DNA of 64,000 nucleotides. Origin: Cristatella mucedo (lineage: Eukaryota; Bryozoa; Phylactolaemata; Cristatellidae). The notes beneath the pieces were generated by a model. It was not told where the DNA came from and did no database searches. It saw only the letters and a list, made by a program, of their open reading frames with translations. The stretch spans positions 1 to 64,000 of the forward strand of contig WPIO01000102.1 of NCBI GenBank assembly GCA_009760855.2, read 5' to 3'. This document shows positions 28,728 through 38,808 of the stretch, in pieces (the first letter of the stretch is position 1; the number at the start of each line of letters is the position of its first letter). Both the position numbers and the translations under genes were made by a program.

Positions 28728-29842
28728 AGTTCCACCACTTTGTTGGATCCAACACCCAAACACCCCTCTATCCACTTATCACTTTTTATCCATAACGGCA
28801 CATTTATAACATTTATATATAGATGTTCTCTTGATTTTTTATTGTACGTAGTTCTCCTGCTTACTTGCAACATAATGACTCAATATGACTCAATCTGGCA
28901 TTAAAGATCTCAACTAAGCGCGTATCTGACTTGCTTAAATTCAAGAGAAAATCTGTTGATATGTTTTGCGAGGGCAAATCTTCATTGTAAGTATAATTTC
29001 TATCTGTCTTGCTCTTTCGTAAATTAAATCAAAAGAATGCTTAACATTCGCAAGTTTTAACTCTGCAAGAGCCTGCGCTGCATTGTTAAGAAGCCCAAGC
29101 CAACGCAAATTTTCATTATTGTTTAATAACTGTGCTTCAAGAGAAAATCTGTTGATATGTTTTGCGAGGGCAAATCTTCATTGTAAGTATAATTTCTATC
29201 TGTCTTGCTCTTTCGTAAATTAAATCAAAAGAATGCTTAACATCCACAAGTTTTAACTCCGCAAGAGCCTGCGCTGCATTGTTAAGAAGCCCAAGCCAAC
29301 GCAAATCTTCATTATTGTTTAATAACTGTGCTTAAAGAGAAAATCTGCTCACTTCAGACATGGCAAATTGTTCAAATGTTTTATATTCAAAAGATGAAGG
29401 ACGGTGCAAAAATACTTAATTTTATGATGTTTTATCTTATCGAAAAGTTTAATTGCTGTTGATGTTAAACTGGATGCGATCATAATTTATCAAGATGCAT
29501 TGCGTTTGTAATGATAGCAGTCCAAAGGTGGCTTTGCTTGACTTTTTTAAGAAAAGTATGCAATTCATTAATTTCAATGTTTTCTGAGATTTTATTAATG
29601 CCTTCTTCGTTAATATCAAGCTCATAATTATCGCATAATGACGTCGCACAAATGGCGACACAAAAAGACACTGATTGTAAATTTTTGATTATCTTAATTT
29701 TAGACTTAATGCGCGGATAAATCTTCTACATTAACATCAACCATCAATAAATGAATGGCGATATGCGGTATGGCTAACTTTTGACACTTATAGCATAATG
29801 CAAAAATACAATACTGCAAATGTTGCAATTTCTTATTCTAAT
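28728..29842. other. Intergenic region with decayed gene remnants
   Basis: About 1100 bases between convergent virB6 and iscS. It contains a 14-bp palindrome (TGTTGGATCCAACA, 28741-28754), a 196-bp tandem repeat (28940-29331) and, on the minus strand, broken frames around 29480-29671 and through the repeat that look like parts of one unrecognised, degraded protein gene. Confidence 0.55.
28940..29348 (-). repeat. 196-bp tandem repeat inside a decayed gene
   Basis: Units at 28940-29135 and 29136-29331 are nearly identical (a handful of differences, such as TTCGCA against TCCACA), with a 17-base third start at 29332. On the minus strand each unit can be read as about 65 residues including LRWLGLLNNAAQALAELK, then stops at the unit junction because 196 is not a multiple of three. 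A short in-frame lead-in with ATG (near 29362) precedes the first unit on that strand. I do not recognise the protein family; a duplicated pseudogene fragment is most likely. Confidence 0.75.
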
Positions 29843-31117
29843 CTAATGGCTGGACCACTTTACTAAATCCAGATCAACTCCCTCTAAATGCATTTCCCAC
29901 AGAGGCGAAAGTTCTCTTAATTTTGCCACAGATTTGGCTATTGATTCAATTACTGCATCAATTTCTTCCATCTTTGTAAATCTGCCAAATCCAAATCTAA
30001 TAGAGCTATGAGCAAGTTCGTCTTTTAGTCCCAAGGCCTTTAAAACATAAGAAGGTTCTAAAGTTGCGGAAGTGCAAGCCGATCCAGAAGAGACGGCGAT
30101 ATCGCTAAGCGACATTAGTAAAGATTCTCCCTCAATAAATTCGAAGCTAAAATTTAAATTACCAATTAAACGGCGATCTTTATGACCATTTAGTGTGACT
30201 GATGGTATTTGCGTGATGGCTTGATATATTTTGTCTCGTAATTTTGTGACGTGAGCGGTGTCTTTTTCAAAATCCTGCATTGCTATCTCTCCGGCAACCC
30301 CAATACCTACGACCAGTGGAGTTGGCAGAGTTCCGCTTCTAATGCCGCGCTCCTGACCACCTCCACTGAAAATAGGCTTAATTTTTACTCTCGGATGCTT
30401 GCCAACATATAAAGCCCCTATGCCTTTTGGGCCATATATTTTGTGTCCAGAAATGGAAATCATGTCTATTGACATGGCCTTGACATCTATTGGGGTTTTG
30501 CCAAAGCCTTGAGCGGCATCGGTGTGGAAAAATATGCCTCTTTCTCTTGTAATCTTGCCAATTGCCGCAATATCTTGAATTACTCCAATTTCGTTATGAG
30601 CCGTCATAATTGAGACCATAATTGTTCGATCGGTAATAGCTTGTTTCAATTTTTCAAGATCCAATAGTCCATCTTTTTCTGGGTTTAGATAGGTAATATG
30701 AAAGCCCTCAGATTCTAAAGATCTGCAAGATTCGATTACGCATTTGTGCTCTGTGCTTAGAGTAATTATGTGATCTTTTTTCTCGTCTTGATAGAATCTT
30801 GCCACTCCCTTAATGGCAATATTATTAGACTCTGTAGCTCCGCTTGTGAATATAATTTCACTGGGATCTGCATTAATTACGGCAGCTACTTGCACCCTTG
30901 CTCGTTCTACCAACTCTTCGGCACGCCAACCATAGCTGTGGCTTCTGGAGTGTGGGTTGCCAAATTCTTCTTGCATGACTCTGGTTACGGCATCTATTAC
31001 TCGCGGATCGGTTGGCGTTGATGCCTGATAATCCATATATATTTTTTGCTTTAAAATCGAGCTATCAAGAAAATTACCCTTGTAGCATAGTTTATTTTCG
31101 TCTTGCGATTGGCTCAT
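29843..31117 (-). CDS. iscS: Cysteine desulfurase IscS
   Basis: A 424-residue PLP-dependent enzyme that takes sulfur from cysteine for Fe-S clusters and tRNA thiolation. Visible motifs: the N-terminal [14 protein letters not shown] (about residues 27-40), [14 protein letters not shown] (about 91-104), the aspartate of [10 protein letters not shown] (about 198-207), the PLP lysine in [10 protein letters not shown] (about 222-231), and the mobile active-site cysteine in [14 protein letters not shown] (about 341-354). An N-terminal extension of about 25 residues precedes the usual start. It is alone: iscR, iscU and iscA are not adjacent. ATG start. Confidence 0.97.
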   Translation of the reverse strand: MSQSQDENKLCYKGNFLDSSILKQKIYMDYQASTPTDPRVIDAVTRVMQEEFGNPHSRSHSYGWRAEELVERARVQVAAVINADPSEIIFTSGATESNNIAIKGVARFYQDEKKDHIITLSTEHKCVIESCRSLESEGFHITYLNPEKDGLLDLEKLKQAITDRTIMVSIMTAHNEIGVIQDIAAIGKITRERGIFFHTDAAQGFGKTPIDVKAMSIDMISISGHKIYGPKGIGALYVGKHPRVKIKPIFSGGGQERGIRSGTLPTPLVVGIGVAGEIAMQDFEKDTAHVTKLRDKIYQAITQIPSVTLNGHKDRRLIGNLNFSFEFIEGESLLMSLSDIAVSSGSACTSATLEPSYVLKALGLKDELAHSSIRFGFGRFTKMEEIDAVIESIAKSVAKLRELSPLWEMHLEGVDLDLVKWSSH

Positions 31118-31541
31118 ATTTGTTTTGCAAAATTAGATTATTTACTGCCCAGAACCACTTGTTAAAAGCAATGAAGTCTACTTGCAATATAAGGTTTTTA
31201 TTTGCAACTATTTTGGTTGATTGTTTTGGGCTAAATGTTGGGTGTTTTATTTTTTTGTTTTCTGACTATTTTTTAGTGGTGTTTGCTACTGCTGCTTGGC
31301 TTCTCTTTGTTCATTTTATCATAAATTATTTGACTTTTTTTATCATTAAAATTATTGCTTTTTAATTTGTCATAAAAATATATCACAAACTGTTGTGGCC
31401 GCAAGGTGGCTTGGCAGCTATTTAGCTGTAATTGCCTTTTTTGTGATTTTGCGCTATTGGCTCTTGTTTATCTGGGTTTTTTGTGTATTTTTATTTTGCT
31501 TTGTGGTGTTTGTTTTTGGTCCAGAATGACTACTTATATTA
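31118..31541. other. Divergent intergenic region, iscS and bamA
   Basis: About 420 bases containing the promoters of both genes. Hydrophobic plus-strand frames reading through the T-rich sequence are not credible genes. No repeat or RNA is seen. Confidence 0.45.
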
Positions 31542-34022
31542 ATGAGAAATTCACTCCGCATTGCAGCTGTAGTGTTGTGTTTTTGTTGCCATCTTTTGTT
31601 GTGTGCAAAAGCCGAGGCTACCGTGGTGCGAACTATCGATATTCAAGGCTTGGAAAGAATCGAACGTAGTGCCGTATTAAATAAACTGGCAGTTTCTTTT
31701 GGTGAGGAGGTTTCTGACGATAAAATTGCAGAATTTATTAAAAAACTATACAGTACAAAATTTTTCTATAAAGTAAAAATAACCATCTCAAAAGCTGGAG
31801 CTCTGGAGATAGTGGTGCAGGAAAATCCTATAATCAATGAGGTAAAATTGCGTAATGTTTCTAAAAATTTAGCCGATTCAGCAAAGCAGAATTTATCATG
31901 TAGGAGCAGGGGAGCCTATACCAAAGAAAAAGTTAAACAAGATGCGGAAAGTTTGCGTCAGTTTTACTATACAAACGGAAGACTGAGTGCGGAAATAGTT
32001 CCAAAGTTAGAGATTTTAAGTAGAAATAGGGTGAATGTGGTGTTCGAGATAAACGAAGGTCAGGTTAGTAGGGTGGATGACGTTATAATAAACGGAAATA
32101 TGTTTCTGACCACGAAAAAAATCTCTAGTGCCCTAAATCTAAGGGGCAAGGCACGATTTGCCTCTTGGTTAAGTGGTAAGGTTTTTGAGGAAAATGCTAT
32201 TGATTTGGGCAAAAATAAAATAAAATCTCTATATGGCATGGCAGGTTTCCCAGATATGCAGGTTGCTAAATATTTAGCAGAATATGATAAAGAAACACAA
32301 AACTTTTCGGTTACATTGGATATTTTGGAGGACGAAAGATATAGATTTGGTTTCGTGGCTGTAAAAAGTTTGGTCAGCTCTATTGATGCTTCAAAAATTC
32401 CAGCCAAGGTTTTTAGTCATTTAAGTAGTGATTCTATTTACAGGGCAGATGCCATAGATCGTATAATTTTGGCGCTATCCAATTATCTAAACGATCTAGG
32501 ATACGCCTTTCCCATTATAGAGCCAGTTACGGAAAAAGATCCATCTTTGGGCGTAATGAATATTACCTTTGTAATAAAGGAGGCCATTGTGATGTATATT
32601 AATCGCATTAATATTATTGGCACAGTCAGAACAAATGATTCCGTAATTCGCAGAGAGTTGGTTTTGCGAGAGGGAGACCTTTATACCAGAAATGCCGTTA
32701 TGAGGTCTCGCGTTAGACTGAATATGTTGGGTTATTTTGATGCTATAGAAATAAAGGAAAAAAAGACAGAATATCGCGATTTAATAGATGTTGACGTGAT
32801 CGTGAAGGACAGAGATCAGACTGGAAATCTTTCTTTTTCCGTTGGTTATTCAACTTTCGAAACCTTCCTATTGATGGTGGGTTTAAGTAAGGCAAATTTA
32901 TTCGGTTTGGGTTATGCGGGCAATATCTCCACAACTCTTTCGGCTTGGAGAAGAATGGTTCAGGTTGGATTTAGCGATCCTCACTTTATGGGTACAAATC
33001 TTAGTTTGGGATTCGATCTAATGTACAGCAATATCGATCCAATACAGCTTATTCCAAGCCAAACATTGCTTTTGCCACCGTTTTTGCAAAATTCTTACAT
33101 GGCTGGGTTGCGTCTTAGTTATCCCATTACCGATAGATTGTTTCATTCTTGGAGCTTTCGCTATCAATACGATGATATGGCATTTAAGCCAGACATGATG
33201 CACTCCGGTAGTATTTATTCTAGCTCGGAACTTTACAGTCAGGCCGTAACGGGGCAAAGACAATACACTATTTTGTCGCACTCCTTAACTTATGACCGCA
33301 GAAATAATCCAATTTTGCCAACAAACGGATTCATGTTAAGTTTTACTCAAAGTTTTGCTCTGCCTTTGCCTTGGCAACAGCATTATATTTCTCACGAATT
33401 ATATGCCGGCTTTCATATTCCACTCTATTCGGATCAATGGGTGTTGAATTTATTAGGCAGATTTGGAAATATTTTCTCCTATGACGATACAGGGGTGGCC
33501 TTTAATAACAGATTCGCTGTTGGATACTACAACATGCGGGGTTTCTATTTTTCAGGAATTGGGCCACATATTGCCTTTGATTATTGCGATGTAAATCAAG
33601 AAAAGTGCTACTACGCCGATGGAAATAAAGATATCGTTCCTTCTGGGACACAATATATGTCCGGAACTGGCTTTAGGGGTGACAATTATTATGTAATGAC
33701 TACAGAATTAATGATGCCAACGCCACTTCCTCGGGAATATGGCTTAAAATTATTGGCATTTATGGATGTTGGAAGCAATTGGGGCGTCTCTGGCGGAGTT
33801 CAGGAGGCTTGGAGTCAAATTAAAAACTCCGAAGGACAGGTAATAGGAACAAAGCATGAATATATTGTAGATAGCCCTCTACCTAGAGTTGCTGTTGGGG
33901 GGGGTATTTTATGGATGTCTCCTATGGGACCAATAAGATTGGAGTTTGCCGCTGCAGTTGTAAGTCAGGTTTACGATATACCTTTGGTTGTTAGATTGCA
34001 TTTTAGTGCCTTGGCAATATAG
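31542..34022 (+). CDS. bamA: Outer-membrane protein assembly factor BamA
   Basis: An 826-residue Omp85-family protein that inserts beta-barrels into the outer membrane. It has a signal peptide (about residues 1-25 ending AEA), five POTRA domains (about 28-420; the first starts VVRTIDIQGLERI, others at VSRVDDVIINGN, YRFGFVAVKSL, YINRINIIGTVRTND), and a 16-strand barrel (about 430-826). The barrel carries the family motif YNMRGFYFSGIGPH (about residues 658-671), where the RGF loop plugs the barrel. The C-terminus ends LHFSALAI rather than in an aromatic residue. Length is normal. Monocistronic; BamB to E are not nearby. Confidence 0.95.
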   Translation: MRNSLRIAAVVLCFCCHLLLCAKAEATVVRTIDIQGLERIERSAVLNKLAVSFGEEVSDDKIAEFIKKLYSTKFFYKVKITISKAGALEIVVQENPIINEVKLRNVSKNLADSAKQNLSCRSRGAYTKEKVKQDAESLRQFYYTNGRLSAEIVPKLEILSRNRVNVVFEINEGQVSRVDDVIINGNMFLTTKKISSALNLRGKARFASWLSGKVFEENAIDLGKNKIKSLYGMAGFPDMQVAKYLAEYDKETQNFSVTLDILEDERYRFGFVAVKSLVSSIDASKIPAKVFSHLSSDSIYRADAIDRIILALSNYLNDLGYAFPIIEPVTEKDPSLGVMNITFVIKEAIVMYINRINIIGTVRTNDSVIRRELVLREGDLYTRNAVMRSRVRLNMLGYFDAIEIKEKKTEYRDLIDVDVIVKDRDQTGNLSFSVGYSTFETFLLMVGLSKANLFGLGYAGNISTTLSAWRRMVQVGFSDPHFMGTNLSLGFDLMYSNIDPIQLIPSQTLLLPPFLQNSYMAGLRLSYPITDRLFHSWSFRYQYDDMAFKPDMMHSGSIYSSSELYSQAVTGQRQYTILSHSLTYDRRNNPILPTNGFMLSFTQSFALPLPWQQHYISHELYAGFHIPLYSDQWVLNLLGRFGNIFSYDDTGVAFNNRFAVGYYNMRGFYFSGIGPHIAFDYCDVNQEKCYYADGNKDIVPSGTQYMSGTGFRGDNYYVMTTELMMPTPLPREYGLKLLAFMDVGSNWGVSGGVQEAWSQIKNSEGQVIGTKHEYIVDSPLPRVAVGGGILWMSPMGPIRLEFAAAVVSQVYDIPLVVRLHFSALAI

Positions 34023-34638
34023 TTTTTTTCTGCTTTATTTTGGCGGCAATAATTTCATAAAATGCACCTCCTAATATTACATAAATATTAATTAATTTTT
34101 TGAAGCATTTTTATCGCACATCTCAAGCAAAAATCTATTTATATTTGTTGCATTAAGTGCACAGATAAGTTAATTATGAAGTAATTTTTGCGTTTAGTTT
34201 ATTTAAATAGTTTGCATCTAGCCATATCTTTACAATCATTATTTTGATAGATATTGTCTTAATGTATTGATGCCGTAAAACATCTATTGTTGCAATGAGT
34301 TGGCATTTTGTGTTGCTTTATGTAATAATTTTGATAAATATGCCGATAGCGAATCGCTTGTGTTTTTGCAAATTGGAGAAATTTGTAACTTTGCTAAAAC
34401 ATTTAATAATTTGAAGCACGCGGTAATCTCGATTGGTAGAAATGTTTGCTATTATACCAATGAATATTCGACCAGTTAAGATTTTTTGGCGTTTTTCTTT
34501 ATATTACAAATTTTAGTTACAATTCATTGCCGTGAATCGTTATTTTTGTTTATATCCCACAATCAAAGATTGCTTACTTGTCATCTTTTTGTGTCGAGTC
34601 AGTATTGTCAATCCATTATGTAGTTTTGGCCAATATTT
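34023..34638. other. Intergenic region between convergent genes
   Basis: About 616 bases. No coding frame or RNA gene that I can support. A small CAATC-AAA-GATTG hairpin lies near 34561 without a T run. I see nothing else. Confidence 0.5.
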
Positions 34639-37600
34639 TCACATAGCCATCATTCCTGATTGCTTGTTTATTTGCTGAATAATTCTAACTTCCTTGTGCC
34701 TTGCCGTTCCCCAGTGATGTGCATTTGCTAAGGGCTTTGCACCAACTTTCTTGATTGTGATTCTGTATGGTTCGTAGGTTTGTCCATATTCAGCCATTTC
34801 ATTGGGTTTGGTTAGGGGATAGGATAGAGATTTTAGCTGTATTTGACCGTCTTTTTTTGTTGTTATTTCTGCCACTTTTGCTACTACATTAGATTTATCG
34901 TTTGCTACAATTACTGCAAAGCCCATCTTGTTCAGTTTGAATTTTAATCTACGACATTCCGCACTGTGGTGCTTGTATTGTTCTTTCATTTGTTGCAGGG
35001 CGACATAAACTAGACTGGGCTCATGGGTTATGGAGTGATTTGTGGCACATTCTATTTCCATGTCGCATTTTCTTAATTTATTGTATAGTGCATTTAGGCA
35101 TCCATTTGTTTCTAAGCAATCTTCGCCATTTGCCACCTGAAGTGTAATTTCGGCTTCTGCACTTTCTATCGCTGGCATTATTGATTCTATCGTGGTGGTT
35201 GCTCTTAAGCAGATAGCCATTTGTTGCATAATTTCCATCTCGTTGGCCTTGTGTTGTAATAAATTTTTCGCCTCAGCAATTACCACTTCATCCGGAGTAA
35301 AGCTTGAATATAATCTGGTTAAAGAAATTTCTTCTGCTGGATTTTCAGTCTTTTTTTTGGGAGATATTTTATTTCTCACAGCGCTAAAACAAGCCTTAAG
35401 GCTTCCATTACCTCTGCCATTTGTGATTCCAAATATTTCTTTTATATTGTTTGTATGTTCATATTGATGTGCGACTGACGCAAATTTGCCCAATTTGTCT
35501 TGATCCCACAGGGAATAATGTCCATCACTTTCCTTCAATATTGTGCCACTTAAAGTAGATGTTGCTAGTATGTATTCTTGTGGGTGCTTCAGCAAAAAAG
35601 ATTGTAAAGATCTGTTTATTGCTTGGCAGATTGTTCTGTTTACTGCGACTTCATGTTTGGGCATTGTCGGTTCTAGTGTTTCATGGCGGGATTCTATTGC
35701 CCTTGCGCGAGAGAGTAGATTTTCTGTTCTTTTGCGATTTTTGTTGCTTTGATCTCGTAGATCATTTATTGTTGCTAGTATAGTTTCTCTTTGTAGGGCT
35801 TTGTTTCTTCTTTCCTTACTCTCTATTGCCCTTTGTGCAAAAAATAGAATCGCTTTAATCATTCCAGAGGTAAATCTCATAGCGGAGCCAACTTTACTAT
35901 CTAGAGAGCCAAAGCCTTCAAATGCTTTTTCCAGATTTGCATAAAATGAAGATAGTGGTATGTTGGTGTGTTTTTCATATTTTGAAGGATCCTGTATTAC
36001 ATCGATAAATAGTGACAGTTTTTCCATTGATGTCTTGTTCTGCAATATACTGCTCACTGTAGCCTGGTCTCCATGCATTAGTGCTACATATAGTCGTTGC
36101 CCAAGTGTGACTGAAGACGTTCCATCGCTTGAATTTTCAGTTGCGCTGTTAGTTGAAACGCTAAATGTTCCTGGTGGAATCGGGTTGTCATCGGATCCTG
36201 TTGTTGTGGGAGCGTCATTTGTACTTCCAAGAGAAATTTTTCTACTCGGTGTAGCTTCTGCTGCTGATGTTGATTGTGTGTTGCCATTGATTGTGCCGAA
36301 TTTTGTGACAGAATTTGTTGCCACTCCAGCTCCAGAATTACTTGCGGCACTTGAAGGCGTGGCCACATCCTCTTTACTTCCAAGAGAAATTTTTCTACTC
36401 GGTGTAGCTTCTGCCGCTGATGTTGATTGTGTGTTGCCATTGATTGTGCCGAATTTTGTGACAGAATTTGTTGCCACTCCAGCTCCAGAATTACTTGCGG
36501 CACTTGAAGGTGTGGCCGCATCTTGCGTTGTGCCAAGATTTATCTTTGCCTTATCCTTTTGCGCTACTGTTACAATGCCATCTTTTATTTTTTTATATAC
36601 TGCTTGTGTTTTATTGATTATTTTTATTGTACCAACAATCGATTGATAGCCATCAAGCTCGCTCAAGTTTATTCCTGCGGCCGTTATGGCAAACAATCCC
36701 GCACCAAAAATACCAATATTTCCAACAATGCCAAATTGTTCGGCAAGGTTTGCTCCTGCAATTATTGCGGCCTCTGCGTTGGGAATCGCCCACGCAATAG
36801 GGGCTGCGATGTCGGAGACATTTGGGCCATATAGTGCATAATCAGCCACAAAAGAGAAGTGAAATTTATGATTTTCTGCGGCTTTGATTTTTATTAGTTG
36901 TTTGTGCATTTCACCTGCTGCGGTATGAGCTTCTCTGTCTTGCTGTTGTTTTGCCATTATCAAGGCCATTTTTGTATTTATTTCCGCTAGGGCTATAGTT
37001 TTTTGCACAAACTCATCAACCTCTGCTTGTGTGTATTTTGCGTTTATTCCTATCGCAGCAATTGTTTCTGCGGTTGTTAGATTTGGGTTGGATTGTTGCA
37101 CTAAAGACATTGCAGAAAGCTGGGAAAGCATGCTGATGAGATTGCTTTTCTCATCAAGTTTTAACTTTTTCATTGTGGCTTTATGTGATGCCGCAATTAT
37201 TAATGCTTCTTTTTGTATTTCTTTTTGCCATTTTGCGGTATGTTCTGTTTTTTTTGCAAAAATATCTGCAAGAGCATTAAGGCGTGAGTGTTTTTTAATA
37301 TTATCACGATGTTCTTTTAATTGTGGAAGTACTGTCTCAAGCTGAGATTCGTAATTCTTCCTTGTTTGCATTTCTTCTAAAGTTGGTAATGTTGCCGTAG
37401 GGCCAAATGCAACCTCTTTAATTGCTGTGGCATTTTTCTGCCGCATGGCTTGCAAGCGATATGATGTATTTTTATAATCCATATTTTTAGTTGCCTCTGG
37501 TGTGATGCTTGTTAGTTGCAATTTGCTTTGTCTTCTCACATATTCTAATCTAGATTGTGTCGGAAAAAGAGGAGTTTGGCTAATTCTTATTAAAATATGC

Positions 37601-38694
37601 TCTATTGCAATAAAATTTCTTGCAAGATGTTGCCTTTGCATTAGGCTTAGCGCTCCATTTGCCATCAAGAATTGCATTCTGCCTTCCAGATTCCTTTCTG
37701 CCATTCTTCCAGTTCTTATGGGAGGATATATGCTCTGAAAAAAATTATGACCCAAGCGGGCTTCTGCTTGTTGAATGATGGATTTAATATTGTCTAAAGC
37801 TGCCGCAGTGGTGACTGGTAGTGGATTTGGTATTGATGCGCGACCTTTTTCATCGTATAGCAATTCTGCGTTTGTTATGCATCGTTCTGTTTTGTAATTT
37901 ATTTTCAACGCCGCTCTCCAGTTAGTGCTTTTATCTCTTTCCCTTTGCATCATTCCTTCATCGGATATTGTTCTTCGTGAGCGTGTTTGCGCAACCCTTG
38001 CTTTATCTGTGGTTGGATTGTCCTGACCTGTTCTTCTTGTTGAGATTGATTGAGTTGTGTGCCTTGTGAGAATGCCCTCTCTTGTATGTTGGCCTTGTTG
38101 TTGATTGGCTGTGCTATAGGTTGATGTATTTTTTGGATTCGGTCTTCTTTCTAATACGGATTGTTCGATGCTTGCTTTATCTCTCCTTGCTTTTTTAAGC
38201 TGGGTAGGCCCCTTTTTCTTTTTTGCTGATTGTTGTTGTCTTGGATTTTTTTGCGTAAATAAAGGACGATATCCTTGGTCAATTAATCCTTCCTCCTGAA
38301 TAACCTGAATTGCTTTTATGTTCTCTGCTTCAAGAAATATTTTGTTAGACGCCCCATCAAGTAAATAGATTAATATTGCAGTCGTGGAAGATTCCGATGC
38401 AACTATGTCGATTTTTTGGCGCACGTCATCTACGCAAGCTTCCAACATTTCTATTCCCTTTTTAATTTCTGTATCTTGTAGTGAGGAGGTTTGGTTGTTG
38501 GCAATAATCTGTGCCATTAGAGTTACGTTTTGTGGTCCGTACTTGACCATCATTTTTGCAATAATATCTACATTTGTTTGCACATTGATGAACTTTTGCA
38601 TTTCTGAAAGATCTGCAATTTTCTTGGCAGAAGAGGGTGTGTGATAGGTTCCTACTCTGTGCATTAAATTTAATCCTAAAAAATATAGCATCAT
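34639..38694 (-). CDS. Giant hypothetical protein with tandem repeats, candidate effector
   Basis: A protein of about 1351 residues that I do not recognise. No signal peptide. Residues about 140-270 are very basic and Gln/Ser/Thr-rich with a KKKKGPTQLKKARRDK cluster (about 158-173), similar to a bipartite nuclear localisation signal. Residues about 270-600 and 840-1200 are Lys/Glu/Gln-rich and helical, likely coiled. About 620-678 is a hydrophobic Ala/Gly/Ile block that could insert in a membrane. Residues 722-824 are two 51-residue repeats rich in Ser/Thr/Asn with ATPSSAASNSGAGVATNSV. The C-terminus is Lys/Gln-rich with MAM at the end. Size, repeats and lack of export signal fit a secreted host-interaction protein, by inference. 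The ATG at 38694 is chosen over a TTG at 38712. It is divergent from hemH. Confidence 0.72.
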   Translation of the reverse strand: MMLYFLGLNLMHRVGTYHTPSSAKKIADLSEMQKFINVQTNVDIIAKMMVKYGPQNVTLMAQIIANNQTSSLQDTEIKKGIEMLEACVDDVRQKIDIVASESSTTAILIYLLDGASNKIFLEAENIKAIQVIQEEGLIDQGYRPLFTQKNPRQQQSAKKKKGPTQLKKARRDKASIEQSVLERRPNPKNTSTYSTANQQQGQHTREGILTRHTTQSISTRRTGQDNPTTDKARVAQTRSRRTISDEGMMQRERDKSTNWRAALKINYKTERCITNAELLYDEKGRASIPNPLPVTTAAALDNIKSIIQQAEARLGHNFFQSIYPPIRTGRMAERNLEGRMQFLMANGALSLMQRQHLARNFIAIEHILIRISQTPLFPTQSRLEYVRRQSKLQLTSITPEATKNMDYKNTSYRLQAMRQKNATAIKEVAFGPTATLPTLEEMQTRKNYESQLETVLPQLKEHRDNIKKHSRLNALADIFAKKTEHTAKWQKEIQKEALIIAASHKATMKKLKLDEKSNLISMLSQLSAMSLVQQSNPNLTTAETIAAIGINAKYTQAEVDEFVQKTIALAEINTKMALIMAKQQQDREAHTAAGEMHKQLIKIKAAENHKFHFSFVADYALYGPNVSDIAAPIAWAIPNAEAAIIAGANLAEQFGIVGNIGIFGAGLFAITAAGINLSELDGYQSIVGTIKIINKTQAVYKKIKDGIVTVAQKDKAKINLGTTQDAATPSSAASNSGAGVATNSVTKFGTINGNTQSTSAAEATPSRKISLGSKEDVATPSSAASNSGAGVATNSVTKFGTINGNTQSTSAAEATPSRKISLGSTNDAPTTTGSDDNPIPPGTFSVSTNSATENSSDGTSSVTLGQRLYVALMHGDQATVSSILQNKTSMEKLSLFIDVIQDPSKYEKHTNIPLSSFYANLEKAFEGFGSLDSKVGSAMRFTSGMIKAILFFAQRAIESKERRNKALQRETILATINDLRDQSNKNRKRTENLLSRARAIESRHETLEPTMPKHEVAVNRTICQAINRSLQSFLLKHPQEYILATSTLSGTILKESDGHYSLWDQDKLGKFASVAHQYEHTNNIKEIFGITNGRGNGSLKACFSAVRNKISPKKKTENPAEEISLTRLYSSFTPDEVVIAEAKNLLQHKANEMEIMQQMAICLRATTTIESIMPAIESAEAEITLQVANGEDCLETNGCLNALYNKLRKCDMEIECATNHSITHEPSLVYVALQQMKEQYKHHSAECRRLKFKLNKMGFAVIVANDKSNVVAKVAEITTKKDGQIQLKSLSYPLTKPNEMAEYGQTYEPYRITIKKVGAKPLANAHHWGTARHKEVRIIQQINKQSGMMAM
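36223..36528 (-). repeat. 153-bp in-frame tandem duplication
   Basis: Units at 36223-36375 and 36376-36528 are almost identical and encode 51 residues each. A degenerate trace of the pattern follows the second unit toward higher coordinates. The period is a multiple of three, so the duplication keeps the frame of the giant hypothetical protein. Confidence 0.93.
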
Positions 38695-38808
38695 TGTTGT
38701 GTTGTTTGCCAATTAAAGTCAATTAAATAAAGGTGATTATTTTTTGCAATAAAGCTTGATTTTTCGGTTATTTATTTTGCTAGGTGTAATAAATAATTGT
38801 CGCTTAAA

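Noticed and set aside
28741-28754. 14-bp palindrome after virB6 as terminator
   Set aside because: No T run follows on either strand and no loop can form without shortening the stem.
28436-28873. Minus-strand Pro/Ser-rich frame of 145 codons
   Set aside because: It is antisense to the Gly-rich tail of the VirB6-like gene; the Pro-rich product is the complement of Gly codons.
28940-29348. Possible CRISPR array
   Set aside because: The units are 196 bp, contiguous and near-identical with no spacers; no cas genes are in the window.
35960-36646. Plus-strand open frame of 228 codons
   Set aside because: It is fully antisense to the giant minus-strand protein and its repeated blocks are just the complement of that gene's 153-bp repeat.
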